From Acidocella facilis ATCC 35904 (GTDB lineage: Bacteria; Pseudomonadota; Alphaproteobacteria; Acetobacterales; Acetobacteraceae), in contig NZ_JHYG01000008.1 in the NCBI RefSeq assembly GCF_000687875.1, positions 102,814 through 166,813 on the forward strand: a stretch of 64,000 nucleotides of DNA. Direction: 5' to 3'. The notes beneath the pieces are model-generated. The model was not told where the DNA came from. It saw only the letters and a list, made by a program, of their open reading frames with translations, and did no database searches. A program made the translations under genes and the position numbers. Every line of letters begins with the position of its first letter. Within the stretch, counting starts at the first letter, position 1. Below, piece by piece: positions 18,734-28,257 of this stretch.

Positions 18734-19366
18734 ATGAATGATACCCCCCTGCAAGCCGCCCCCCGCCCGTTGCGGCTCGGCGATCCCGCCCCGGATTTCG
18801 TCGCCCGCACCACCCAGGGCGAGGTCAGGCTTTCCGGCTTTCGCAAACGCTGGCTGCTGTTCTTCTCGCATCCGGCGGATTTCACCCCGGTCTGCACCAC
18901 CGAATTCGTGGGGTTGGCCAAGGCCGCCGACCGCTTCGCGGCGATGAACTGCGCCCTGCTCGGGCTTTCGGTGGATAGTTTGTTCTCCCACCTGGCCTGG
19001 TTGCGGGCGATCCAGGAGGCGTTTGGCGTCACCGTGCCCTTCCCGCTGGTCGAGGATCCGAGCATGGCGGTCGGCCGCGCCTATGGCATGCTGGACGAGA
19101 CCACGCCGGACAGCGCCAGCGTGCGCGCCAGCTATTTCATCGACCCGAACGGCATCATCCGGGCGATGACCTGGTATCCGCATAATGTCGGCCGTTCGGT
19201 GGAGGAGACGCTGCGCCTGCTCGCCGCGCTGCAGGCGACGCATGACGACAAGGCGATGGCGCCGGAAGGCTGGCGCCCCGGCGAGGCGCTGCTGGCCCCG
19301 CCCGCCGCCTCGCTCGCCGGCATCGAGGCCGGGCCGGACTGGTTCTGCCATAAGGTGAGAGGATGA
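18734..19366 (+). CDS. Peroxiredoxin, 1-Cys Prx6-like
   Basis: A 210-residue AhpC/TSA family protein of Prx6 length. The peroxidatic cysteine is in HPADFTPVCTTEF near residue 56, and the conserved Arg region is near 130. A second redox cysteine in the usual 2-Cys position is not evident, so reductant probably comes from another thiol. It reduces peroxides, and in this context could also protect against polysulfides or peroxide made during sulfide oxidation. It overlaps the ArsR gene by 4 bases. Confidence 0.9.
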   Translation: MNDTPLQAAPRPLRLGDPAPDFVARTTQGEVRLSGFRKRWLLFFSHPADFTPVCTTEFVGLAKAADRFAAMNCALLGLSVDSLFSHLAWLRAIQEAFGVTVPFPLVEDPSMAVGRAYGMLDETTPDSASVRASYFIDPNGIIRAMTWYPHNVGRSVEETLRLLAALQATHDDKAMAPEGWRPGEALLAPPAASLAGIEAGPDWFCHKVRG

Positions 19367-19770
19367 GCCCGTTGCATCAGGACCGCGCCCGGGCTGAGGC
19401 GGCGGCTGATCTGCTGAAGGTTTATGCGCAGCCGCAGCGTCTGATGATCCTGTCGCTGCTGCTGGAGGGCGAGCGCACGGTCAGCGAGATCGACGCCGCC
19501 ACCGCCATCGGCCAGCCGGCCTTGAGCCAGCAGCTGGCGGAGCTGCGCCGCAAGGAGCTGGTGCGCACCCGGCGCCAGGGCACGCAGATTTTCTATGCGC
19601 TGGCGGATGCGAAAACCGAACTCTGCGTGACCTGCATGCAGGCGATGCTGGGCGGGGACGCGCAGAGCGCGCTGCGCCTGCAGGCCGGGCAAGCCTCGGC
19701 GCCGGCGCAAACCCAGCCCAGCGCGCCGCCCGCCGGCACGGCGCGCTTCGCCCGGATCATTCCCGCCTAG
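19363..19770 (+). CDS. ArsR family transcriptional regulator (BigR/SqrR-like neighbourhood)
   Basis: A 135-residue winged-helix ArsR protein. The HTH is TVSEIDAATAIGQPALSQQL (about 39-58), with the wing near RTRRQGTQIFYAL. Cysteines C88 and C91 (LCVTC) are the only two. BigR and SqrR sense persulfides through one N-terminal and one C-terminal cysteine; the N-terminal one is not present here, so sensing would differ or another ligand applies. The stop TAG (19768-19770) is the first three bases of a family 1 repeat. Confidence 0.85.
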   Translation: MSPLHQDRARAEAAADLLKVYAQPQRLMILSLLLEGERTVSEIDAATAIGQPALSQQLAELRRKELVRTRRQGTQIFYALADAKTELCVTCMQAMLGGDAQSALRLQAGQASAPAQTQPSAPPAGTARFARIIPA

Positions 19771-19871
19771 AGCATCAAGCTTTTAGCTTGATGCTTTAAG
19801 TTTTGTTTTAGCGCGCAATTTCATGTGCTTATCCTGACGCTGGCGCGTCAACCTAAACACATATTGCTCTA
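19768..19871. repeat. Family 1 TA-flanked repeat, copy A (MITE-like)
   Basis: A 104-bp element: TA, GAGCATCAAGC with loop TTTTA and GCTTGATGC (hairpin 1), a linker GTTTTGTTTTAGC, then GCAA...TTGCTC (hairpin 2) and TA. The internal run GACGCTGGCGCGTCAACC is shared with other copies. It overlaps the ArsR stop codon: the TA-G junction makes the TAG. It probably also acts as a transcript end between ArsR and the convergent pao operon. Confidence 0.86.
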
Positions 19872-19875
19872 AGTT

Positions 19876-22064
19876 TCAGGCCGGCATGGCCGCCAGCAGC
19901 TTGTCCAGCGTCACCGGATAGTCGCGCACCCGAACCCCGGTGGCATTATACACAGCATTGGCCACCGCCGCCGCCGCGCCGCACAGCCCCAGCTCGCCCA
20001 CCCCCTTGGCCTTCATCGGCGAGGAGAGCGGGTCCGGCTCGTCCAGGAATACCACCTCCTGATGCGGAATATCCGCATGCACCGGCACCTCGTACCCGGC
20101 GAGATCGTGATTGGCGAAATAGCCGCGCTGATGGTCGACCGCCAACTCCTCCATTAGCGCCGCGCCAACCCCCATCGTCATCGCGCCGATCACCTGGCTG
20201 CGGGCGGATTTGGGGTTGAGGATGCGCCCGGCATCGCAGACCGCCAGCATCCGCCGCACCCGGATTTCCGCCGTCGCCGCATCCACCGACACCTCGGCGA
20301 AATGCGCGGCGAAGGTGGATTGCTGATAGCGTTCCGCCAGATCGCCATATTCGATGCCATCCTCGGCCACCAGCTCGCCCTGGCGGGCGGCCTGCGCCAA
20401 GGCGGTGCGGTTGCCGCCGGACTGCACCCGGCCATCGGCGAATACCGCATCGGCCTCATTGAGCCCCAGCCGCGCGACGATCAGCTGGCGCAGCCCGACA
20501 CAGGCGGCATAGACGCCGGCGGTGGCATTGTTCGCCCCCCATTGCCCGCCCGAGCCGGCGGAGACGGGGGAGTCGGAATCCCCCAGCCGCACCTCCACCT
20601 GCGCCATCGGCAACCCCAGCATCTCGGCGGCGGTCTGGGCGATGATGGTGTAGCTGCCGGTGCCAATATCGGTCATGTCGGTCTCGACGATCAGCCGGCA
20701 ATCGCGGGTCAGCCGCACCCGGGCGGCGGATTTGGTCAGCAGATTATTGCGGATGCCGGCGGCGACACCGAGCCCAATGAAAGCGCCGCCCTCCCGGCGC
20801 TGGCCGGGCTTGGCCTGGCGTTGCGCCCAGCCGAAACGCTGCGCGCCGCGTTTCAGACATTCCACCAGATGGCGTTGCGAAAACGGCCGCCCAGGGTTTT
20901 CCGGATCCACCCGGGTGTCGTTGAGGATCCGGAACTGCACCGGGTCCATGCCCAGCCGCTCCGCCATCTCATCCATCGCCACTTCCAGCGCCATCAGCCC
21001 GGAGGCCTCGCCGGGGGCACGCATGGCATTGCCCTCGGGCAGATCCAGCCGCGCCAGCCGGGTGCGGGTGAGCCGCCCCGGGGCGGCGTAGAGCAGCCGG
21101 GTCTGATGCACGGCGGTCTCGGTGGCGCCGCCCGGCAGATTGCCGGACCAGCTTTCATGCGCGATCGCCAGCAGCCTGCCATCCGGCGCGGCGCCCAGGC
21201 GGATGCGCTGGCGCGTCGCCGGGCGGTGGGTGGTGTTGTTGAAGATCATCGGGCGGGTCAGCGCCACCTTCACCGGCCGGCCGACCTCCCGCGCCGCCAG
21301 CGCCGCCAGGATGCAATCCGCGCGCAGGAATAATTTGCCGCCGAAGCCGCCGCCGACATAAGGCGAATCCAGCCGCACCTTCTCCGGCGGCAGCCCCAGC
21401 GTTTCCGCCACATCCGCCTTGCCCCAGGCGATCATCTGGTTCGAGGTCCAGATCGTCACCGCGCCATCCTTCCAGGCGGCGATGCTGGCATGCGGCTCCA
21501 TCATCGCGTGCGACTGGTCGGGGGTGGTGTAGGTCTCATCCAGCGTCACCGGGGCCTGCGCATAGTCACGCGCGAAATCGCCGAATCCGCTGTCGGGATC
21601 ACCGGATTCGGGTTTCACGGCGCGCTCCTGCGCCGCCGCCAGATCGAACTGGCCCGGCTGCGCCTCATAATCCGGACGGATCAGCAGCGCCGCCGCGCGC
21701 GCCATCTCGAAACTCTCCGCCACCACGATGGCGATGGCCTGGTCGTAATGCTCGATCTCCGGGCCGCCGAGCAGCCGCGCGGTATTGCGCTTGCCCTTGC
21801 CGAGCTTGCCGGCATTGGCGGCGGTGACGATGCCCAGCACGCCGGGGGCGGCGCGCGCGGCGTCCAGATCCATCGCCTTGATGCGGCCCTTGGCGATGCC
21901 GGCGCCGATGATATAGCCATAGGCCTGATCGGGCACGACCTCATGACGCTCATAGGCGTAAGGCGCGCTGCCGGTGACTTTCAGCTGGCCCTCGATGCGG
22001 TCCAGCGGCTGGCCGATGAAACGCTGCCGGTCGATCGGGTTGGTTGTGGCGGGGGCGTCGAATT

Positions 22065-22068
<4 letters not shown>
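19876..22068 (-). CDS. paoC: Aldehyde oxidoreductase molybdenum-binding subunit (PaoC type)
   Basis: A 730-residue xanthine oxidase-family large subunit that binds the molybdenum cofactor. It opens [21 protein letters not shown], has [30 protein letters not shown] (Moco-binding), [20 protein letters not shown], and near the C-terminus [19 protein letters not shown] holding the catalytic glutamate. The enzyme oxidises aldehydes. It overlaps paoB by 4 bases. Start at the ATG giving the family N-terminus. Confidence 0.9.
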
Positions 22069-23035
<967 letters not shown>

Positions 23036-23039
<4 letters not shown>

Positions 23040-23671
23040 GCCGGCTCTCCGGCGATCTCGCGCATCGCCTCCATGATGTTGGAATAGGCGCCGCAGCGGC
23101 AGATATTGCCGCTCATCCGCTCGCGCAGCTCAGCTTCGGACAGGGTCGGCGCCTCTGTCAGGCTGGGGCTGACATGGCTGGGAATGCCCGCCTGCAGCTC
23201 CGCCAGCACCGCGACGGCCGAGCAGATCTGCCCTGGCGTGCAATAGCCGCACTGAAACCCGTCATGATGCAGGAAGGCCGCCTGCATCGGGTGCAGCTCA
23301 CCCGGCTGGCCCAGACCTTCGATGGTGGTGATCTCGTCGCCTTCATGCATCACCGCCAGGCTGAGGCATGAATTGATCCGCCGGCCTTGCACCAGCACCG
23401 TGCAGGCGCCGCATTGGCCGTGATCGCAGCCTTTCTTGCTGCCGGTGAGCTGCAGATGCTCCCGCAGCGCATCCAGCAGGCTGGTGCGTGTATCCAGCCG
23501 CAAACGGCGCGCTTCGCCGTTCACGGAAAAGCTCACCTCCATCATCGTCGGGCTATCCTGCATGTCCGTCTCCTTTCTGGTTGCGGCCCGGACCGGCCCG
23601 GCCCCCGCCAGCGCGCCGCCGCCGAGCAGCACCGCGCGTCTTGAAATGTCGAATTCGTCACCGCCGATCAT
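23036..23671 (-). CDS. paoA: Aldehyde oxidoreductase 2Fe-2S subunit with Tat signal (PaoA type)
   Basis: A 211-residue iron-sulfur subunit. The N-terminal [18 protein letters not shown] is a twin-arginine signal, so the assembled complex is exported folded to the periplasm. The first cluster is ligated by [21 protein letters not shown], key Cys only; the second by CGYCTPGQ and CRCG. It links the Mo and FAD centres. The ATG overlaps the XdhC-like gene stop (ATGA). Confidence 0.9.
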
Positions 23672-24624
23672 GACGCCGCCGCCAGCAAGGACGGGGCAGA
23701 CACCGCGCAGGCCGCCTGGTGGCGCGTGGCGATCTCGCCCAAAGCGGAGAGGGCGAGCAGCTCAGGCTCGCGCACCGCCGGGATCAGCCCGATCGGCCCG
23801 GTGAGCCGCGCCAGCGCGGCGGCCGCCACGCCCTGCGCCGCCAGCCCTTGCAGCCGGCGCGCCTGGGTGGCGCGGCTGCCCATGGCGCCAATGTAAAACG
23901 CGTCGCTGGCCAGGGCCGCCTGCAACAGCCCCGCCTCCCATTCATGGTCGTGAAACAGCAGCACGATGGCGCTGTGCCGGTCCGCCCGCAGCGCCGGCGG
24001 ATGGCGGCGATCCGTCCAGAGCAGGACCTCCGCCCCCAGCGCCGCGGCGGCGTCGAGCATCTCCTGGCGCGGGCTGAGCAGGCAGAGCCCGGCCCCGAAA
24101 GCCGCCCCCAGCCGTGCCAGCGCCAGCGCCTCCGCCCCCTGCCCGGCAATGACCAGCCGCAAGGCCGGGCGCAGCGCCACCTGGAATTCTGGCCCGGCCC
24201 AGCCGGTACCGGCATCGCCTTCGATGAGGGCGAGGCCGCCTTCGGGGGAAATGCGGAGCGTGACCTCCTGGCGGGCCTGCAAGGCCGCGTGGGCCTGACG
24301 CAGCGGAGCGAAATCATTCAACGGCGTGATCAGAACATCCATCCCGCCACCGCAGGGCAGGCGCAGATCCATCATCCGCGAGCCCTGGCCGATGCGAATG
24401 CTCTCCGGCCGGCCGCTTGCGATCACCCGCCGCGCCTCGCCGATGATCGCCGCCTCGACACAACCGCCGGAGAGCGTGCCGAAGGCCGCGCCATCCGCCC
24501 GCACCGCCATCTGCGCGCCAACCGCCCGCGCGCCGCCGCCGAAAATGGCGGTGACGCTGAGCAAGGCAACGCTGCCAGGTTGTGCCTCCAGCAGAAACCG
24601 GAGCAGGGACAAAGTCTCGGGCAT
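23668..24624 (-). CDS. paoD: XdhC/PaoD family molybdenum cofactor insertion chaperone
   Basis: A 318-residue XdhC-type protein. I start it at the ATG at 24624 (MPETLSLLRFLLEAQPG); the longer frame upstream gives a poor N-terminus. FGTLSGGCVEAAIIGEA and a C-terminal Rossmann segment (LVIAGQGAEALALARLG) with YIGAMGSRATQARRLQGL are family features. It binds sulfurated Moco and matures the large subunit. Here it is first in the operon; in E. coli paoABCD it is last. Confidence 0.85.
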   Translation of the reverse strand: MPETLSLLRFLLEAQPGSVALLSVTAIFGGGARAVGAQMAVRADGAAFGTLSGGCVEAAIIGEARRVIASGRPESIRIGQGSRMMDLRLPCGGGMDVLITPLNDFAPLRQAHAALQARQEVTLRISPEGGLALIEGDAGTGWAGPEFQVALRPALRLVIAGQGAEALALARLGAAFGAGLCLLSPRQEMLDAAAALGAEVLLWTDRRHPPALRADRHSAIVLLFHDHEWEAGLLQAALASDAFYIGAMGSRATQARRLQGLAAQGVAAAALARLTGPIGLIPAVREPELLALSALGEIATRHQAACAVSAPSLLAAAS

Positions 24625-25062
24625 GGATCTCTTTTGATGGGCAAACACAGGGACTGCTCTGCCGCCGGCGCGCCGCGTCAGAGAGGTGATGCTCACATGG
24701 TGCGGCTGACCGCCTGGCACCAGGGGCAGCCGCACGTCGCGGAAAGATCCTGCCTCAAACTGGATGATTTGTTAATTCGAGGAAGGCCTGGCGGCGGCGC
24801 GGTGGCAAAGCCTAGACACATGGCATGGCTCGCTAAAACAAAATTTAGAGCATCAAGCTAAAAACTTGATGCTCTAAGGAGGGCGCCGATTTCGCCTGGC
24901 TGAACCGCGCGGTTTCGCAAATCCGCCGGCCCGAGAGCAAGATGATCCTGACTGGACTCAGTCAGGATCAGAAAGTTGCCTGCCAAAACCAACAAAGTTA
25001 GGGCGCGCTGCCGCGCGGCTTGGGTTTGGCGCATCGGGCGTTGGGCCCGATGCGCCAAGGGG
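24625..25062. other. Intergenic region upstream of pao operon, containing half a family 1 repeat
   Basis: The 438 bases separate the pao operon from the aromatic operon's final gene. They hold a half family 1 repeat at 24832-24876. The rest contains no gene I can support and no recognised regulatory site. The pao promoter must lie in its left half, and no clear -35/-10 pair stands out. Confidence 0.4.
24832..24876 (-). repeat. Half copy of family 1 repeat (hairpin 1 plus linker)
   Basis: Read on the minus strand this is TAGAGCATCAAG, loop, CTTGATGCTCTA, then a linker ending TTTTGTTTTAGC, nearly identical to the first 45 bp of copies A and B (19768, 53976). It stops exactly where hairpin 2 would begin, so it is a truncated or solo copy in reverse orientation. 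Confidence 0.75.
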
Positions 25063-25959
25063 CTACATCAGCGGCACGCTCAATGTCAGCACGACCTTGC
25101 CGGCCTCGCCGACATTGCGGGCATAGACGTCATGGGTGAAGAACATGTTCATCTTGTAGCCCTTGCCCTGATAGGCGACATCCGCCCCCAGCGCGAAGGA
25201 TTCCGGGGACCCGCCATTGAGCGCTGCGGGGCCGGAATCCGCTGTGATCTGCTTGTAAAAATACGAGACCGGCCCGATCGACCAGTGACCGAAGCCGCGC
25301 ATCGCGGTGAAGTCCCAATCCATCGTCGTGCCATTGGTGTAATGCGTGGCGCTGTTCTCGAAATTCTTGTCCAGCGTCGCGTGCACCGTGAACTGGTAGG
25401 GGGCTGGCAGCCAGCTGACGGACATGTCCGGCTCGATCGTCCAGTGATTCTGCCCGGTATTCACCTTGGCCGTGTCGCTGTACTGGCCGTTGGGCGGGTA
25501 GAAGCCGAAATCGGCATCGAAGAAGACATGATGGCCGAGATCCCAGCTCAAGGACAGCGGCGTGAACTCGGTATCAACCAGGCCGGTGCGGTTGAAGGTC
25601 TTGCCGCCGGCGGCCCGCGGCGTGGTGAGGCTGACATTCAGCCAGCCGATCGAGCGGATGAACATGCCGTAGCGGGCGCCGAAGATCCGGATGTCGGGAA
25701 TGTAGGCGATCGAGCCGGTGGCGCCCCAGATATTGGCATGGGCACCGGTGAAATGGCCGTTCCCGTCCACCGGGCGGGACTGGGTGTAGCTCGGCTTGAA
25801 GGTGAGATACACACCAGGCGGCGGCAGCAGGCCCGTCGGCTGGCCGAGCGTATTGCCCACCGGATATTCCGGATTGCTGCCGACCATCGCCGCCTCGGCG
25901 GGCAGCGACATCGCGGCCAGGCCAATACCGGCCAGCATGAAACGAAATCCTGTCTTCAT
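25063..25959 (-). CDS. Outer-membrane transporter of the phenol-degradation (SphA/MetA) family
   Basis: A 298-residue protein with a signal peptide (KTGFRFMLAGIGLAAMSL to AEA about 23) and many alternating beta-strand patterns (YLTFKPSYTQSRPVDGNG, WTIEPDMSVSWLPAPYQFTV), matching the Pfam phenol_MetA_deg group of beta-barrel proteins. These sit in aromatic-degradation operons and are thought to pass hydrophobic substrates across the outer membrane. Shine-Dalgarno GGGAGG precedes the ATG at 25959. It is the last gene in the operon direction, 43 bp after the MFS gene stop. Confidence 0.82.
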   Translation of the reverse strand: MKTGFRFMLAGIGLAAMSLPAEAAMVGSNPEYPVGNTLGQPTGLLPPPGVYLTFKPSYTQSRPVDGNGHFTGAHANIWGATGSIAYIPDIRIFGARYGMFIRSIGWLNVSLTTPRAAGGKTFNRTGLVDTEFTPLSLSWDLGHHVFFDADFGFYPPNGQYSDTAKVNTGQNHWTIEPDMSVSWLPAPYQFTVHATLDKNFENSATHYTNGTTMDWDFTAMRGFGHWSIGPVSYFYKQITADSGPAALNGGSPESFALGADVAYQGKGYKMNMFFTHDVYARNVGEAGKVVLTLSVPLM

Positions 25960-26002
25960 TGGAAACCTCCCTTGTTATGTTGGATTTGAGATATTCGTTG
26001 GA

Positions 26003-27343
26003 TCAGGGCTTGGCGCGGGCGAATGAGGAAGGCTCAAACACGGCGCCGGTATCGCGGGCCTGCCGATAGGCGGCGAAGCGCGCCGCACTGGCTTCGGGAA
26101 ACAGCAGCAGGAAACTGGCCAGCCCGCCGGCGAGCAGAATCACCCCGCCCAGCCCGAAGGCGATGGCAAAGCCCAGCGGCGCATTTCCCGGATAGGCGCC
26201 GATGATCCAGCCATTGATGAAGGTGGAAAAGAACGCGGAGATGGAGGTGGCGGAAATGATTACCACCACCAGCCGGGCGCGCTGACGGGACGGCGCGATC
26301 GCGGCGAGGATCACCGGCCCGAAAATCGTCGTCAGGCTCGGCACGGAAAAGGCGATGGCCAGGAAGCAGGTCTGCATCACACCGGCGGGGCTTTGCACCG
26401 CCACGAGCAAGGCGGCGCCACTCACCAGCATGGCGAGGCCCGAACTCCAGCCCAGGCAGATGCGGGCACTCCAGCCGCGCTGGCGCATCGTCTGCGTCAG
26501 CCAGGAGCCGAGGATGAGCACCGGAGACTGGATCACGTAGATGGCGGAGATGATCCAGCCGGCCTTCAGCGGCGCATAGCCCAGCCCCAGCCGCAGGAAA
26601 GGCGGCAGCCAGACCGCGGCCATGCCGATGACCCAATAGCCGAAAAAGGCGATGAGCATGACGCCGATGACCGTGCGGTCCAGCCAGAGCAGGCGAAACG
26701 GCAACGGGGTTTCATGCGCCACCGGCGCGGCGTGCTGGCCGGCCAGCGGGCCCTCGCGCCCGATCAGCGCGAACAGCACCATCCAGACCAGGCTCAGCAC
26801 CCCGCACACCAGGAAGCAGGAGCGCCAGCCAGCATGCACGACAAACCAGCTGAGCAGCGGCCCGCCGATGAGAAAGCCGGCGCTGATGCCTTGCAGAATG
26901 AAGGCGGAGGGAAGGTTGCGGCGATGGTCCGGGAACCATTCATAGGCGGCGGTCATCGCCGTGGCCAACGCCGCGCCCTCGCCAATGCCCAGCAGCAACC
27001 GGCAGGCGATGATGATTGGCAGGGAGTGGGTGAAGGCGACCGGCAGCTGGCTCGCCGTCCAGATCCCCGCGAGGGCCAGCAATATATATTTCGACCGGTA
27101 GCGCCCGACGAAGACCGTGCCGATCACCGTGCCGCCAACCGCGAAAAACAGAAAGAACGCCGCGCCGATCAAGCCGAACTGCTTGGGGGTGAGGCTGAAT
27201 TCATGCATCATCGGCACGCCCGAGACGCCGAAGGCCAGCTTGTCGAAGAAGTTCAGCGTCTGAAACACGAACAGCAGCGCCACGATCAGATAGGCGCGCG
27301 TCGGGATTGCCGGCATTTGCCCGGCCTCGCTTGGACCATTCAT
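26003..27343 (-). CDS. MFS transporter, aromatic acid type
   Basis: A 446-residue major facilitator superfamily protein with about 12 spans. I chose ATG 27343 because GGGGAG lies 7 nt upstream; a start five codons earlier overlaps that site. FNFFDKLAFGVSGVPMM-like N-terminus (LNFFDKLAFGVSGVP), then the GRYRSKYILL loop and GEGAALATAMTAAYEWFPDH segment are typical of anion:cation symporter-type aromatic acid importers. It is likely to import the substrate of the neighbouring monooxygenase (inference). Confidence 0.85.
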   Translation of the reverse strand: MNGPSEAGQMPAIPTRAYLIVALLFVFQTLNFFDKLAFGVSGVPMMHEFSLTPKQFGLIGAAFFLFFAVGGTVIGTVFVGRYRSKYILLALAGIWTASQLPVAFTHSLPIIIACRLLLGIGEGAALATAMTAAYEWFPDHRRNLPSAFILQGISAGFLIGGPLLSWFVVHAGWRSCFLVCGVLSLVWMVLFALIGREGPLAGQHAAPVAHETPLPFRLLWLDRTVIGVMLIAFFGYWVIGMAAVWLPPFLRLGLGYAPLKAGWIISAIYVIQSPVLILGSWLTQTMRQRGWSARICLGWSSGLAMLVSGAALLVAVQSPAGVMQTCFLAIAFSVPSLTTIFGPVILAAIAPSRQRARLVVVIISATSISAFFSTFINGWIIGAYPGNAPLGFAIAFGLGGVILLAGGLASFLLLFPEASAARFAAYRQARDTGAVFEPSSFARAKP

Positions 27344-27411
27344 TTTTAGTCTCCCCATTATTTTTGGACGTGCCGCCGCGCTGGCGGTTTGCTGGCGCGG
27401 CGGCTAGATCA

Positions 27412-28257
27412 TCAAACCTCCTGCGCGACCGGATTGCGCAGTATGCCGAGCCGGTCGATCTCGACCTCGACGACATCCCCGGGCTTCATCCAGAGTGGCG
27501 GGTTGCGCTTGGCGCCGACACCGCCCGGCGTGCCGCTGACGATGACGTCGCCCGCCTCAAGCCGGGTGAATTGCGAGCAATATTCGATCTGCGTGGCGAT
27601 ATCGAAGATCATCTGCTCAATCCGCGCCTCCTGCACCACCTCGCCGTTGAGGCGCGTCTGCAGGCGCAGCGCCGCCAGCGGCCCCAGCTCATCGGGGGTC
27701 ATCATCCACGGGCCGAAGGCGCCGGTATCGGGAAAATTCTTGCCCGGGGTGAACTGCATCGTATGGCGCTGGAAATCGCGCACGCTGCCATCATTATAGC
27801 AGGCATAGCCGGCGATATGCGCCATCGCCGCGGCACGGGGAATATAGCGGCCGGGCGTGCCGATGATGACGGCGAGCTCGCCCTCGTAATCGAGATCATT
27901 GGAGAGTTTCGGCCGCAGGATCGGCGCCATATGGCCGATCTGGCTGTTGGCGAAGCGGGCGAAGATGGTGGGATGCGCAACCTCCGGCCGCCCGGTCTCC
28001 TGGCGGTGCATCTCATAGTTCAGGCCGACGCAAAGAATCTTGTCCGGGTTGGGGATCACCGGCAGGAAGCGCAGCGCCTCCAGCTTCGTGGCCTGCGCCT
28101 GGGCGCGGGCTTGCGCCACCCCGTCCAGCCCGCCGGCGATGGCGGATTTGAGGTCGGCATAACGCGCCCGCAGGACGCTGCCGACATCGAGGAACATCTC
28201 TCCCTCGATCACGCCCCAATGCGGGGCATTGGCGATTTCAACTGTGGCAAGCTTCAT
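27412..28257 (-). CDS. Fumarylacetoacetate hydrolase family protein
   Basis: A 281-residue FAH-family protein. VGLNYEMHRQETG (about 76), FARFANSQIGHMAPILRP, DYEGELAVIIG with metal-ligand Glu, and VIVSGTPGGVGAKRNPP near 238 are characteristic. Family members hydrolyse C-C bonds or hydrate products of ring fission, such as fumarylpyruvate or 2-hydroxymuconate-type acids. It overlaps the hydroxylase gene by 20 bases. Which substrate it takes is undetermined. Confidence 0.88.
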   Translation of the reverse strand: MKLATVEIANAPHWGVIEGEMFLDVGSVLRARYADLKSAIAGGLDGVAQARAQAQATKLEALRFLPVIPNPDKILCVGLNYEMHRQETGRPEVAHPTIFARFANSQIGHMAPILRPKLSNDLDYEGELAVIIGTPGRYIPRAAAMAHIAGYACYNDGSVRDFQRHTMQFTPGKNFPDTGAFGPWMMTPDELGPLAALRLQTRLNGEVVQEARIEQMIFDIATQIEYCSQFTRLEAGDVIVSGTPGGVGAKRNPPLWMKPGDVVEVEIDRLGILRNPVAQEV

